Assembly: GCF_014699055.1 (NCBI RefSeq)
Contig: NZ_JACXAC010000002.1
Span: forward strand, 682,001 to 746,000
Source: Hymenobacter armeniacus
GTDB lineage: Bacteria; Bacteroidota; Bacteroidia; Cytophagales; Hymenobacteraceae
Length of the DNA: 64,000 bases
Direction: 5' to 3'
Shown here: one piece after another, positions 8,303-17,019 of the stretch
How the letters are laid out: every line of letters begins with the position of its first letter
Numbering within the stretch: position 1 is the first letter of the stretch
The notes under the pieces: generated by a model
Seen by the model: only the letters and a program-made list of their open reading frames with translations
Databases searched by the model: none
Told to the model about the DNA's origin: nothing
Position numbers and translations under genes: made by a program

Positions 8303-8926
8303 ATGCACATCGCCATCGTCGGCAACATCGGGGCTGGTAAAACCACGCTGGCCCACAAACTGGCCCAGCATTTCCGCTGGGAAGTTTTTCTCGAAGACGT
8401 GGACGACAATCCTTACCTCAAGGATTTTTACCACGACATGCCCCGCTGGGCGTTCCACTTGCAGGTGTATTTTCTCAACGGCCGCTTTCGCCAAACCCAG
8501 CGCATCAAAGAGCTGCAGAAAGCCGGCCGGGGCATCATTCAAGACCGCACCATCTACGAAGACGCCCACATCTTTGCGGCCAACCTGCACGAGTCGGGCC
8601 TGCTCGAAACCCGCGACTACAACAACTACTACGCCCTGTTCGAGTCAATGATTGACCTGGTGGCGCCGCCCGACCTGCTGCTCTACCTGCGCGCCGACCT
8701 GCCCAAGCTCGTGAGCCAGATTGAAAAGCGCGGCCGCGACTACGAAAACAGCATCAGCATCGAATACCTCAAAAGCCTCAACGAGCATTACGAGAAGTGG
8801 ATTAGTGCCTACACCGCCGGCCGCTCCCTCATCGTGGACGTGAGCGAACTCGACTACGTGCGCAACCCCGAAGACCTCGGGACCATCATCGACAAGATTA
8901 ATACCACGCTGTTCGGCCTGTTTTAG
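8303..8926 (+). CDS. Deoxynucleoside kinase
   Basis: 207 residues, the normal length. The P-loop is GNIGAGKT near residue 8, followed by EDVDDNPYL (substrate base recognition) and the DRT-type motif IIQDRTIYEDAHIF typical of dCK/dGK/TK2-type enzymes. A lid region with KRGRDYENSISIEYL follows, which is the dNK arginine-rich lid. It phosphorylates deoxynucleosides in the cytoplasmic salvage pathway. Bacterial relatives usually prefer dA/dG; the specificity here was not determined. Confidence 0.92.
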   Translation: MHIAIVGNIGAGKTTLAHKLAQHFRWEVFLEDVDDNPYLKDFYHDMPRWAFHLQVYFLNGRFRQTQRIKELQKAGRGIIQDRTIYEDAHIFAANLHESGLLETRDYNNYYALFESMIDLVAPPDLLLYLRADLPKLVSQIEKRGRDYENSISIEYLKSLNEHYEKWISAYTAGRSLIVDVSELDYVRNPEDLGTIIDKINTTLFGLF

Positions 8927-8937
8927 CGGGCTGATTA

Positions 8938-9056
8938 TGGGCTAATAAGAACGTCATGCTGAGCGCAGCCGAAGCATCTCGCGTGCAGAAGTAATCAGAT
9001 TACTTCTGCGGTAAAGATGCTTCGGCTGCGCTCAGCATGACGTTCTTATTAGCCCA
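8938..9056. repeat. Dispersed palindromic repeat, family R1, copy b
   Basis: The longest copy, with arms running from TGGGCTAATAAGAACGTCAT to its complement. The stem continues beyond the shared core (GCTGAGCGCAGCCGAAGCAT), so these flanks are unique to this copy. It sits 12 bases after the kinase stop and just before the convergent DUF2461 gene. Confidence 0.9.
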
Positions 9057-9065
9057 TTCAGCACG

Positions 9066-9743
9066 TTATTGCCCGCCCGGCAGTGCTTCGTTGAAAAAAT
9101 CCACCAGTGGCCGCGCTGCCGCAATGGCGGCCACCACCTCATCTACAAAGCCGGGCGCCAGTACCTCGGCATCGGTATAAAACCGGCCCGCGCCGAAAGA
9201 TTTCAGGCGCAGCCAGGCCACATCCGGGTCGTCGGCGGCGTAGCCGCGGGGCGGCCGCGTCAGCTGCGGGCCGGTGGTGTCCAGCCCCTCGGGGAAGTAG
9301 CGCAGCAGCTCCGGCGCCTGCCGCAGCCGGTGGAAGGCCTCGCCGTTGTAATGGATTTCCTGCCGAATGGCGGCCAGCATCTCGGGGGTGGGGTGGAAGG
9401 TGCCCGCCCCCAGCCAGCTCTTGCCTTCGGGCTGAATGGCCAGGAAATACCCCGCCCGCGGTGCGTGCCGACCGCCCAGCTTGAGGCCGGCGCCCATGCG
9501 CCGCTTGTAGGGCTCCGGGTCGCGGTGTGCGCGGTCGTTTTTATGCAGCCGAAACATCACGTCGCCCGTGGTAAGGTTGGCCAGGTCGGGGTCGGTGGCA
9601 GCCACGCGGGCCAGTACCTGTCGCACCAGCTCCGTGCAGGCAGCGCGGGCGCGCTGGTACTCGGGGCGATGGGCGGCCATCCAGGGCGTGTTGTTGTTGG
9701 CCGCCAGCTCGGCCATAAAATGCAGCAAATAGTCCAGTTCCAT
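9066..9743 (-). CDS. DUF2461 domain protein
   Basis: 225 residues. The order of blocks matches DUF2461 (TIGR02453): LDYLLHFMAELAANNNTPW near the N terminus, MFRLHKNDRAHRDPEPYKRR, the GYFLAIQPEGKSWLGAGTF core, then LKSFGAGRFYTDAEVL. Its function is unknown; it is a soluble protein of conserved occurrence in bacteria and fungi. Confidence 0.85.
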   Translation of the reverse strand: MELDYLLHFMAELAANNNTPWMAAHRPEYQRARAACTELVRQVLARVAATDPDLANLTTGDVMFRLHKNDRAHRDPEPYKRRMGAGLKLGGRHAPRAGYFLAIQPEGKSWLGAGTFHPTPEMLAAIRQEIHYNGEAFHRLRQAPELLRYFPEGLDTTGPQLTRPPRGYAADDPDVAWLRLKSFGAGRFYTDAEVLAPGFVDEVVAAIAAARPLVDFFNEALPGGQ

Positions 9744-9830
9744 GCAAAAGCCCGGCGTAGGGCCGGACCTAGCACAACGCGGCCGCCAGCGCAGGAGTTG
9801 CAGCGGAGGCTGTAGCGACGCCCGCGCCGG

Positions 9831-10655
9831 CTATTTGCGGCTGAGTATCGTCAGGGCATCGCCCACGCGCAGGCGGCCGTGGCCCGGACCGGTCACGTTC
9901 TGGCCGAACAGGGCGCTGTTTTCAGCCTGGCGGTAAGTGGCCAGGGTGCGTAGCGGGTCGCCCACCGGGCTTTTTTGGGCCGTGGTTTGGTCGATGGTCG
10001 TCAGCACGCAGCGCCCACAGCCCCGCACGGCCCGGAAGGGCAAGTCGCCAATTTGGAACTGCTCCCATTCGTCGTCCTCGTAGGCCGCGCCGCCGCCAAA
10101 CACCAGGTTGGGCCGGAAGCGGTTCATTGGCACGGGGTGGGGCAGGCGGGTATTCAGGTCGGCCAGGGCCGCTTCGCCCAGCAGCAGAAAGGGGTAGCCG
10201 TCGGCAAAGCTCACCAACTGGCCTTCGGGGTTGAGGGCCGGCTCTACATCGCGGCGCACCATGTCCGACATGTACACCAAGCGGCAAGGGCGGCCCACGG
10301 CTTCCGTGAACCAGTCATCGGCCTCCGGTGTGCCGCGCCAGGCCCACAGAATGTCGTCCCACACGGTCACAAACAGCGTCCGGTCAGGCGTTGCCTCAAA
10401 CGGAATGAACAGCGGCAGCAGCTCCGGCCGCTGCCGGTGCGAAATCAGGAAGCCATTGTAGGCGGGCGCCACGGCCAGCAACGCCAAATCGGGCTGTTGT
10501 CGCTGCGTCATGAAGCGGTTGCGCTCGTCCACCAGCAGCCAGCGGCGGTCGTGGCGCAGCCCGCGCGGGGTCACGTCGGCCTCCGCCACGGCATAGCCGC
10601 CGAGGGACTTAACGGGGTAGAGGTACAGGCCAGTGAGGGTGAGCGGTGCAGACAT
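9831..10655 (-). CDS. MOSC-domain protein, mARC/YcbX-like
   Basis: 274 residues starting at ATG 10655. The N-terminal MOSC_N beta-barrel (LYLYPVKSLGG, GLRHDRRWLLVD) is followed by the MOSC domain with GCGRCVLTTIDQTT; the Cys in this motif binds the molybdenum cofactor sulfur in mARC/YcbX. It probably acts in reduction of N-hydroxylated compounds or in sulfur transfer. The -7 box TACTTTTG lies on the minus strand at 10667-10660, only five bases before the ATG, so the mRNA may be almost leaderless. Confidence 0.85.
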   Translation of the reverse strand: MSAPLTLTGLYLYPVKSLGGYAVAEADVTPRGLRHDRRWLLVDERNRFMTQRQQPDLALLAVAPAYNGFLISHRQRPELLPLFIPFEATPDRTLFVTVWDDILWAWRGTPEADDWFTEAVGRPCRLVYMSDMVRRDVEPALNPEGQLVSFADGYPFLLLGEAALADLNTRLPHPVPMNRFRPNLVFGGGAAYEDDEWEQFQIGDLPFRAVRGCGRCVLTTIDQTTAQKSPVGDPLRTLATYRQAENSALFGQNVTGPGHGRLRVGDALTILSRK

Positions 10656-10659
10656 GGCA

Positions 10660-10667
10660 CAAAAGTA
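10660..10667 (-). promoter_or_regulatory. -7 box directly before the MOSC gene
   Basis: TACTTTTG matches TAnnTTTG. Transcription would start about at the ATG (10655). Confidence 0.45.
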
Positions 10668-10714
10668 CCGGCCTCGGGCCATCCCCGGGCACCGGCTGTG
10701 CGCGCGCTGGCCGG

Positions 10715-11482
10715 TTATTCCACCACCAGCAGGTCGGCAGCCCGCACAAAGGCCACCTTGCGCTGCCATTCCACCCGGTACCAGATGTCCTGGCGGCCCA
10801 GCACGGGCAGGCGGTCGCCGGTGGCCGCGGTGCTCAGCCAGGCCGCGCCGGCACTGGGCCCCGCCATCAGGGCCGCCCCCGCACGGGCCACCAGCCCCGT
10901 CGGCGCTGGCCGCAGCCATTGTAGGTAAGCCGCGAGCAGGGCCACGTAGGCCGCATAGCCCAGCCAGGCAGTGCGGCCTGCCCGGCGCCACAGCAGCCAC
11001 ACGGCTCCCACAATGGCTCCTCCCAGCAGTGCCTGCAGCCCGGGGTAATAGTAGCGGTGCGCCTGTACGCGCAGCTCCTGCTGCCAGGTGGCTGGGTAGC
11101 CCACCAAGCGGTGTTGGGCCGCTAAGGCGGCCATTTGGCGCCACGTGCGCACCCGCGGCTGCCGGGCCTGCGCCATGCTCAGGTACAGCAGTGCGGCGGG
11201 GTAGTGCCCCAACTGCTGCTGCGCATAGGCCAGTTTCAGCAGTAGTTCTGGCGATACCTGCCGCTGCCGCCACACCTGATGGTGGTATCCGGAAGCCGCC
11301 GCCTCAAACCTGCCCGCTGCAAACAACGAGTCGGCCCGACGAAGGCTCACGGCAGGGCTGAGGTCTGGAGCCTGCAAATTTTTTTTTGCGGCCGGGTTCG
11401 CACCCAATGCCCAGAGCGGCAGGAGGATTAAACCGATTAAAAGGGGCCGCCGAGCGAAAGAGAATACTTTTTTTTGAATCAA
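10715..11482 (-). CDS. TPR/SH3-type membrane protein (BatE-like)
   Basis: About 255 residues. A TTG at 11482 was chosen because it precedes a signal peptide (KKVFSFARRPLLIGLILLP). The frame has another TTG at 11551. After the signal come TPR-like helices (LRRADSLFAAGRFEAAASGY, LLLKLAYAQQQLGHYPAALLYL), a predicted membrane segment (LLGGAIVGAVWLLW and following), then an SH3-like end (DRLPVLGRQDIWYRVEWQ). This architecture matches BatE of Bacteroidota, but no bat neighbours are present. Start and exact function are uncertain. Confidence 0.6.
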   Translation of the reverse strand: MIQKKVFSFARRPLLIGLILLPLWALGANPAAKKNLQAPDLSPAVSLRRADSLFAAGRFEAAASGYHHQVWRQRQVSPELLLKLAYAQQQLGHYPAALLYLSMAQARQPRVRTWRQMAALAAQHRLVGYPATWQQELRVQAHRYYYPGLQALLGGAIVGAVWLLWRRAGRTAWLGYAAYVALLAAYLQWLRPAPTGLVARAGAALMAGPSAGAAWLSTAATGDRLPVLGRQDIWYRVEWQRKVAFVRAADLLVVE

Positions 11483-11484
11483 GG

Positions 11485-11515
11485 TTGTGTAGTTCGGGAG
11501 CTGGTAGTACTTTTG
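11485..11515 (+). promoter_or_regulatory. Promoter of tRNA-Lys
   Basis: TTG at 11485-11487 and TACTTTTG at 11508-11515 with a 20-base spacer form the full Bacteroidota promoter pattern, 41 bases upstream of the tRNA. Confidence 0.7.
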
Positions 11516-11556
11516 TGCCACCAAAGAAGGAAACGCCCTTCCAAGGTGCAAAGTAC

Positions 11557-11629
11557 GATTCTGTAGCTCAGCTGGTAGAGCAGTACACTTTTAATGTACG
11601 GGTCCTGGGTTCGAATCCCAGCGGGATCA
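11557..11629 (+). tRNA. tRNA-Lys (TTT)
   Basis: Canonical cloverleaf of 73 bases. The D-arm GCTCAGCTGGTAGAGC, anticodon arm GTACA-CTTTTAA-TGTAC with anticodon TTT, and T-arm CTGGG-TTCGAAT-CCCAG are all well paired. The acceptor stem GATTCTG/CGGGATC has two G-U pairs and the CCA end is not encoded. Confidence 0.97.
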
Positions 11630-11633
11630 CAGC

Positions 11634-11669
11634 AAAGCGCCCCATTCTGGAAACAGGATGGGGCGCTTT
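11634..11669 (+). terminator. Terminator of tRNA-Lys
   Basis: Perfect 12-bp stem AAAGCGCCCCAT/ATGGGGCGCTTT right after the tRNA, followed by a T-containing stretch. Confidence 0.75.
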
Positions 11670-11740
11670 CGTTTTCGGTCGGTCCAGTTGCAGCAAGTCC
11701 CGAACGCGTAGCTCCAATCCAACAACAAGGCAAACGAAAA

Positions 11741-11771
11741 AAGCCCTGCAGAAACTTTCGCTGCAGGGCTT
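11741..11771 (-). terminator. Terminator of the argF' transcript
   Basis: Stem AAGCCCTGCAG/CTGCAGGGCTT, followed on the minus strand by a run of T; it lies just beyond the argF' stop. Confidence 0.8.
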
Positions 11772-11794
11772 CTTAATTACGGGAGCAACCGCGG

Positions 11795-12739
11795 CTACTT
11801 CAACAGTTCGTGTAGCACGGTTTGCATGGAGATGGTGCGGTTGCCGGCTTCCTGGATGATGAGCGAGCCGGGCGCGTCGAGCACGGCGTCGGACACTTCC
11901 ACGTTGCGGCGCACGGGCAGGCAGTGCAGAAACTTGGCGTCGCTGGTCAGGGCCATGTGCTCGGGGGTGAGCATCCAGGCGGGGTCGTTTTGCAGCACCT
12001 GACCGTACTGGAGGTAGCTGCTCCAGTTTTTGGCTTGCACGTAATCGGCGCCTTCCAGCGCCTTGCGCTGGTCGTACTCGATGCGGGCGCCTTTGGTGAA
12101 TTTGGGGTCCAGCTCGTAGCCCTCGGGGTGGGTGATGACAAAATCAACCCAATCGATTTCCGAGAACCAGTCGCAGAAGGAATTGGGCACGCACTGGGGC
12201 AGGGCGCGCACGTGTGGCGCCCAGGTGAGTACCACTTTCACGCGATTCTTCTGCTTGGTCTCGGCCACGGTGATGAGGTCGGCGAACGACTGCAGCGGGT
12301 GCAGGGTGGCGCTTTCGAGGCTGATGACGGGCACGGTGGCGTACTGCAGAATCTTGTTGAACACGACTTCGCCGTAGTCCTCGGCCTTGTCCTTGAGGCT
12401 GGGGAAGGTGCGCACGCCCAGCACGTCGCAGTATTGGCTCATCACCGCAATGGCGTCCTTGATGTGCTCTTGGGTGCCGCCGTTCATCACCGCGCCGTCG
12501 GCCATTTCCAGCGTCCAGGAGTCGGCGCCGGCATTTAGCACCCAAGCTTGCGCGCCCAAGTTGTAGGCCGCTTTCACCGAGCTGAGGCGGGTACGCAGGC
12601 TGGGGTTGAAGAAGATGAGGCCGACGGTTTTATTGCGCCCGACGTGCTGGTAGCCGTAGGGGTTGGCCTTGATTTCCAGGGCTTGCTTGAGGAGGGCGTG
12701 GTAGTCGCCGGCATCGGCGAAGGAGGTGAATTTTTTCAT
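11795..12739 (-). CDS. argF': N-acetyl/N-succinylornithine carbamoyltransferase
   Basis: 314 residues. It transfers the carbamoyl group from carbamoyl phosphate to N-acylated ornithine, the Bacteroidota version of arginine synthesis. The carbamoyl-phosphate loop reads FFNPSLRTRLS instead of the STRT of OTCases, and HCLPVRRNVEVSDAV is the typical C-terminal lid of the acylornithine branch. Residue 90, which by my recollection separates acetyl (Glu) from succinyl (Pro) enzymes, is Gln here. It stands at the end of a minus-strand run with carAB and argDCG. Confidence 0.93.
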   Translation of the reverse strand: MKKFTSFADAGDYHALLKQALEIKANPYGYQHVGRNKTVGLIFFNPSLRTRLSSVKAAYNLGAQAWVLNAGADSWTLEMADGAVMNGGTQEHIKDAIAVMSQYCDVLGVRTFPSLKDKAEDYGEVVFNKILQYATVPVISLESATLHPLQSFADLITVAETKQKNRVKVVLTWAPHVRALPQCVPNSFCDWFSEIDWVDFVITHPEGYELDPKFTKGARIEYDQRKALEGADYVQAKNWSSYLQYGQVLQNDPAWMLTPEHMALTSDAKFLHCLPVRRNVEVSDAVLDAPGSLIIQEAGNRTISMQTVLHELLK

Positions 12740-12796
12740 AAATTGTGCAATGATTTATAAACAGGGCATTAGGCGCGAGTAAAGAGAGATACTATC

Positions 12797-13537
12797 CTAC
12801 TTATTTCCGACGCTTGAATACTCTCCGTTATATAGGCGAGCTACGCTGTCGATAACGCACCGGTCATTCTCTTTTTTCGTGTAAAGTATAAAGCTGGATT
12901 TTTCATCTCCGGGCAATGCTACCGGCAATTCATAAATGCCGTCGCGGGTTTTTGCATTCGATGCTCGATAGGCGCGTAGCTTATCAATATCCGACGTTGC
13001 GTAAAGCTCCATCATCCAGAATACTTCATCCGCCTCGAATCCTTCTGGCTCCCCATCTTCCATTTTGGCGGCATCCAGTGCTTTGCCACGTTTTAGAAGA
13101 GATGCACGCTTTTCCTGCAAATAACTTTTTGAAAAGTAGCCAGACTTTCCAAGCATTGCCAAATAGCTTTCGACGCTGCGCCAATCCATTTGATAATACT
13201 TCGTTGAGCTTCTCTGCTCTGGCGCTATGCGTGCTGCTAAAGCTGAATCGGTTTCTGGAGTGATGGGTATTTTGAATTGCACACTTGACCCTTCAGGGTG
13301 TGGCTTCTCATAATCTACAAGGTTCAGATACCAGCGCAGAAATCCTTTCATGCGTTCTCCACAAGCATCCAAATGTGTTGTAGCCGGTGTAGCAGCAACT
13401 ACAGAATCTTTGGTAACTGCTTGTTCTCCTGCGTTAGCCACTGCTTGCTGCGAGGACTTGTCCGAATCGCAGGCAATCAAGCTAATGCCGAATAGAGCCG
13501 CCATAAATGAATTGGCAAACCGCGTTGAATTAAGCAT
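12797..13537 (-). CDS. Hypothetical lipoprotein
   Basis: 246 residues with lipobox ISLIAC (Cys23) after a short signal peptide. The mature part contains a Ser/Ala linker (SSQQAVANAGEQAVT) and a domain with ERMKGFLRWYLNLVDYEKPH, KYYQMDWRSVESYLAML and YKKEND-like basic stretches; this resembles DUF3828-type lipoproteins but I cannot confirm it. It is more AT-rich than the arg/car genes on both sides, and it interrupts them without breaking the direction of the run. Confidence 0.65.
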   Translation of the reverse strand: MLNSTRFANSFMAALFGISLIACDSDKSSQQAVANAGEQAVTKDSVVAATPATTHLDACGERMKGFLRWYLNLVDYEKPHPEGSSVQFKIPITPETDSALAARIAPEQRSSTKYYQMDWRSVESYLAMLGKSGYFSKSYLQEKRASLLKRGKALDAAKMEDGEPEGFEADEVFWMMELYATSDIDKLRAYRASNAKTRDGIYELPVALPGDEKSSFILYTKKENDRCVIDSVARLYNGEYSSVGNK

Positions 13538-13561
13538 TGAATTCTAATTACAGAGAAACAA

Positions 13562-13629
13562 AAAGAACGTCATGCTAAACGGCATCGAAGCGGTAGAGAT
13601 GCTTCGACTGCGCTCAGCATGACGTTCTT
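13562..13629. repeat. Dispersed palindromic repeat, family R1, copy c
   Basis: A shortened copy, with arms AAAGAACGTCATGCT and its complement around a GAAGCGGTAGAGATGCTTC centre, between carB and the lipoprotein gene. Confidence 0.85.
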
Positions 13630-13648
13630 CTCCGTTTGCTCGGGCTAC

Positions 13649-16600
13649 TTACATCGCCTTATATTCGTTCCAGCTCTTAATCTTCAAGTCCTTCATCTCC
13701 AAGGTGCAGAAGGCCTTGATAAACGCTTTGGCCAGACGGGCATTGGTCAGCAGCGGAACCCCAAAATCGATAGCCGTGCGACGGATTTTGTAGTCGTTAT
13801 CCAACTCGCCTTTCGACAAGTTTTTCGGTATGTTGATGACCAGGTCGATTTTCTTTTCTTTCAAATACGTCAGCACATTGGGCTCCTGCATTTCATCGGG
13901 CCAGTAGAGCAGGCTGCTAGGAATGCCGTTTTCGGCGAAAAAGCGGTGCGTGCCTTGGGTGGCGAAAATGGTGTAGCCCTTTTTCACCAGCAGCTCGACT
14001 GCTGATAGCAGCGTTACTTTCGACTTGATGGGGCCGCCGGATATCAGCACCGATTTCTGCGGGATTTTGTAGCCCACGCTCAGCATCGATTTCAGCAGGG
14101 CTTCCTCGGCGGTGTCGCCTAGGCAGCCTACTTCGCCGGTGCTCACCATGTCGACGCGCATCACAGGGTCGGCGCCGGGCAGTCGAGTGAACGAGAACTG
14201 CGGCGCCTTCACGCCCACAAACGGCAGGTCGTAGACCCGCTCGCTTTCGTCGCGGGCCACTTTCTTGCCCAGCAGTACCTGGGTGGCCTTTTTGATGAGG
14301 TTGTTGCCCGACACTTTGGACACGAACGGGAAGCTGCGCGAGGCCCGGATATTGCACTCAATCACGCGAATGGCGCCGTTCTTTTCCAGAAACTGGATGT
14401 TGAACGGGCCGCTGATTTGGTAGCGCTTGGCCACCTTTTCGGCAATAATTTTGAGCTTGCGAATGGTGCCCACGTACACCCGCTGGGGCGGGTAGTACAT
14501 GGTGGCGTCGCCGGAGTGCACGCCGGCAAACTCCACGTGCTCCGAGATGGCGTAGCTCACAATGTCGCCGTGGTCGGCCACGGCATCCAGCTCTATTTCC
14601 TTGGCTTCCTGAATGAATTCCGACACCACCACCGGGTATTCGGCGCTCACTTCCACGGCCGTTTGCAGGAAAGCTTCCAGCTCTTGCGGGTTCGACACCA
14701 CGTTCATGGCCGCGCCCGACAGCACGTAGCTCGGACGGATGAGCACGGGGAAGCCCACTTCCTGCACAAACTCGTGCATGGCTTCGAGCGAGGTTAGCTC
14801 CTTCCAGCGAGGCTGCGCAATGCCCAACTCGTCCATGATGCTGGAGAACTTGTGGCGGTTTTCGGCCTCGTCGATGCGGGCCGGCGCGGTGCCCAGAATG
14901 GGCGCCTGCGCCTCGGCCAGACGGGTGGCGAGGTTGTTGGGAATCTGGCCGCCGGTGGAGAGAATCACGCCCTCCGGCTGCTCAAAGTCCAGGATGTCCA
15001 TCACCCGCTCGAAGCTCAACTCCTCAAAATACAGCCGGTCCGACACGTCATAATCGGTCGAAACGGTTTCGGGGTTGTAGTTGATGATGATGGTTTTGTA
15101 GCCTTCCTCGGCGGCGGTTTGCACGGCGTTCACGCCGCACCAGTCAAACTCCACCGACGAGCCGATGCGGTACACGCCCGAGCCCAGCACCACGATGGAT
15201 TTGTTGGTTTCCGGCGCCAGGTCGTTTTCGGTGCCGTGGTATGTGCTGTAGAGGTAGTTGGTTTTGGCCGGAAATTCAGCCGCCAGCGTGTCAATCTGCT
15301 TGATGACCGGCAGCACGCCCAGGGCCTTGCGGCGGGTACGCACGAGCAACTCGTCGGCCTTCACATCGCCTTCGCCCAGCAGCTTTACGGCAATTTGCTG
15401 GTCGGAGAAACCGGCTTTTTTAGCCTCGCGCAGCAGCTGGGTTTCCAGGCCGTCCACGCCGTTGCTGCGGCCAGCGGCCAGCTTCTTGCCTAGCTCAAAA
15501 ATGGTGAGCAGGCGCTGCAAAAACCAGTGGTCGATTCTGGTCAGGTCGTGGACCTGCTGCAGCGTGTAGCCAGCCTCAAAGGCCAGGTTGATGGCGAAGA
15601 TGCGCTCCTCGTTAGGCTCGCTCAGGAGCTTGTCAATCGTCGCGTTGTCCACGGTTTCGGGCTTGTTGGCCACGAAGCCGCGCTTGCCGGTGTCCAGCAT
15701 CCGCAGGCCTTTCTGAATGGCTTCCTCGAAGGATTTGCCGATGGCCATCACCTCTCCCACGCTCTTCATGGCCGAGCCAATCTGCCGGTTCACGCCCTCG
15801 AATTTGCCGAGGTCCCAGCGCGGCAGCTTCACCACCACGTAGTCGAGCGCCGGCTCGAAAAAGGCCGAAGTCGTCTGCGTCACGCTGTTTTTCAGCTCCG
15901 ACAACGAGTAGCCCAAACTCAGTTTGGCCGCCACGAAGGCCAGCGGGTAGCCCGTGGCCTTCGAGGCCAGCGCCGAGGAGCGTGACAGGCGCGCGTTCAC
16001 CTCAATCACGCGGTAATCCTCGGAAACAGGGTCGAGGGCGTACTGAATGTTGCACTCGCCCACGATGCCCAGGTGGCGAATGGTCTTGATGCCGATGCTG
16101 CGCAGCTTGTGGTACTCGCGGTTGCTCAGCGTCTGCGACGGGGCCACCACGATGCTCTCCCCGGTGTGAATGCCGATGGGGTCGAAGTTCTCCATGTTGC
16201 AGACCGTGATGCAGTTATCGTACTGGTCGCGCACCACTTCGTACTCCACTTCCTTCCAGCCCTTCAAGGATTCTTCCACCAGAATCTGGTCGGACGTGGT
16301 GAAGGATTTCTGGGCCAGGGCCCGCAGCTCGTCCATGTTGTTGGCGAAGCCGCTGCCCAGGCCGCCCAGCGCAAACGCCGCCCGCACGATAATCGGGAAG
16401 CCGATTTTCTCGGCCGCCGCCAGGGCGTCTTCCATCGTCGTCACGGCCACGCTGCGGGCCGTGAGCACGCCAATCTGGTCGAGCTTGTCCTTGAAAATGT
16501 CCCGGTCCTCGGTGTCGATGATGCTCTGCACGGGCGTGCCCAGCACCTTTACGTTGTATTTCTCGAACACCCCGGCGCGGAACAGGGCCACGGCGCAGTT

Positions 16601-16879
16601 CAGCGCCGTTTGGCCGCCAAAGGCCACCAGAATGCCATCGGGCTGCTCTTTCTTGATGACTTCCTCCACGAAGAAGGGCGTCACGGGCAGGAAGTACACG
16701 TCGTCGGCAATGTTGTCCGACGTTTGCACGGTGGCGATGTTGGGGTTGATGAGGATGGTGCGAATGCCCTCCTCTTTCAGCGCCTTAAGGGCCTGGGAAC
16801 CGGAGTAGTCGAACTCGCCGGCCTCGCCGATTTTCAGCGCGCCGGAACCAAGGATGAGGACTTTGTTGGGTTTGTTCAT
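13649..16879 (-). CDS. carB: Carbamoyl-phosphate synthase, large subunit
   Basis: 1076 residues, the full length of the family, in two homologous halves. The first ATP-grasp half begins MNKPNKVLILGSGALKIGEA and contains the PFFVEEVI/FGGQTALNCAV substrate region; the second begins VVLGSGVYRIGSSVEFDWC, and the allosteric domain follows (SKVTLLSAVELLVKKGYTIF). It combines bicarbonate, ammonia from CarA and two ATP into carbamoyl phosphate for arginine and pyrimidines. It is preceded by carA with a 140-base gap that holds a strong hairpin. Confidence 0.98.
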   Translation of the reverse strand: MNKPNKVLILGSGALKIGEAGEFDYSGSQALKALKEEGIRTILINPNIATVQTSDNIADDVYFLPVTPFFVEEVIKKEQPDGILVAFGGQTALNCAVALFRAGVFEKYNVKVLGTPVQSIIDTEDRDIFKDKLDQIGVLTARSVAVTTMEDALAAAEKIGFPIIVRAAFALGGLGSGFANNMDELRALAQKSFTTSDQILVEESLKGWKEVEYEVVRDQYDNCITVCNMENFDPIGIHTGESIVVAPSQTLSNREYHKLRSIGIKTIRHLGIVGECNIQYALDPVSEDYRVIEVNARLSRSSALASKATGYPLAFVAAKLSLGYSLSELKNSVTQTTSAFFEPALDYVVVKLPRWDLGKFEGVNRQIGSAMKSVGEVMAIGKSFEEAIQKGLRMLDTGKRGFVANKPETVDNATIDKLLSEPNEERIFAINLAFEAGYTLQQVHDLTRIDHWFLQRLLTIFELGKKLAAGRSNGVDGLETQLLREAKKAGFSDQQIAVKLLGEGDVKADELLVRTRRKALGVLPVIKQIDTLAAEFPAKTNYLYSTYHGTENDLAPETNKSIVVLGSGVYRIGSSVEFDWCGVNAVQTAAEEGYKTIIINYNPETVSTDYDVSDRLYFEELSFERVMDILDFEQPEGVILSTGGQIPNNLATRLAEAQAPILGTAPARIDEAENRHKFSSIMDELGIAQPRWKELTSLEAMHEFVQEVGFPVLIRPSYVLSGAAMNVVSNPQELEAFLQTAVEVSAEYPVVVSEFIQEAKEIELDAVADHGDIVSYAISEHVEFAGVHSGDATMYYPPQRVYVGTIRKLKIIAEKVAKRYQISGPFNIQFLEKNGAIRVIECNIRASRSFPFVSKVSGNNLIKKATQVLLGKKVARDESERVYDLPFVGVKAPQFSFTRLPGADPVMRVDMVSTGEVGCLGDTAEEALLKSMLSVGYKIPQKSVLISGGPIKSKVTLLSAVELLVKKGYTIFATQGTHRFFAENGIPSSLLYWPDEMQEPNVLTYLKEKKIDLVINIPKNLSKGELDNDYKIRRTAIDFGVPLLTNARLAKAFIKAFCTLEMKDLKIKSWNEYKAM

Positions 16880-16971
16880 TTCGTATTGTGCTGGCGGGGC
16901 GTTGTTCCCCCGGCCTTACTCTTCACCAAGAGGAGAGCTGGATGTTAAATGCTAAAGCGGGACGTAAGCTA

Positions 16972-17015
16972 GAAAGCTAGTTTTCCGCCTTTCTCAAGGA
17001 AGAAAACTAGCTTTC
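16972..17015 (-). promoter_or_regulatory. Hairpin between carA and carB
   Basis: Perfect 14-bp inverted repeat GAAAGCTAGTTTTC/GAAAACTAGCTTTC with a 16-base loop, five bases after the carA stop. There is no T-run, so it may stabilise the carA message or dampen transcription into carB rather than end it. Confidence 0.6.
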
Positions 17016-17019
17016 CGGT

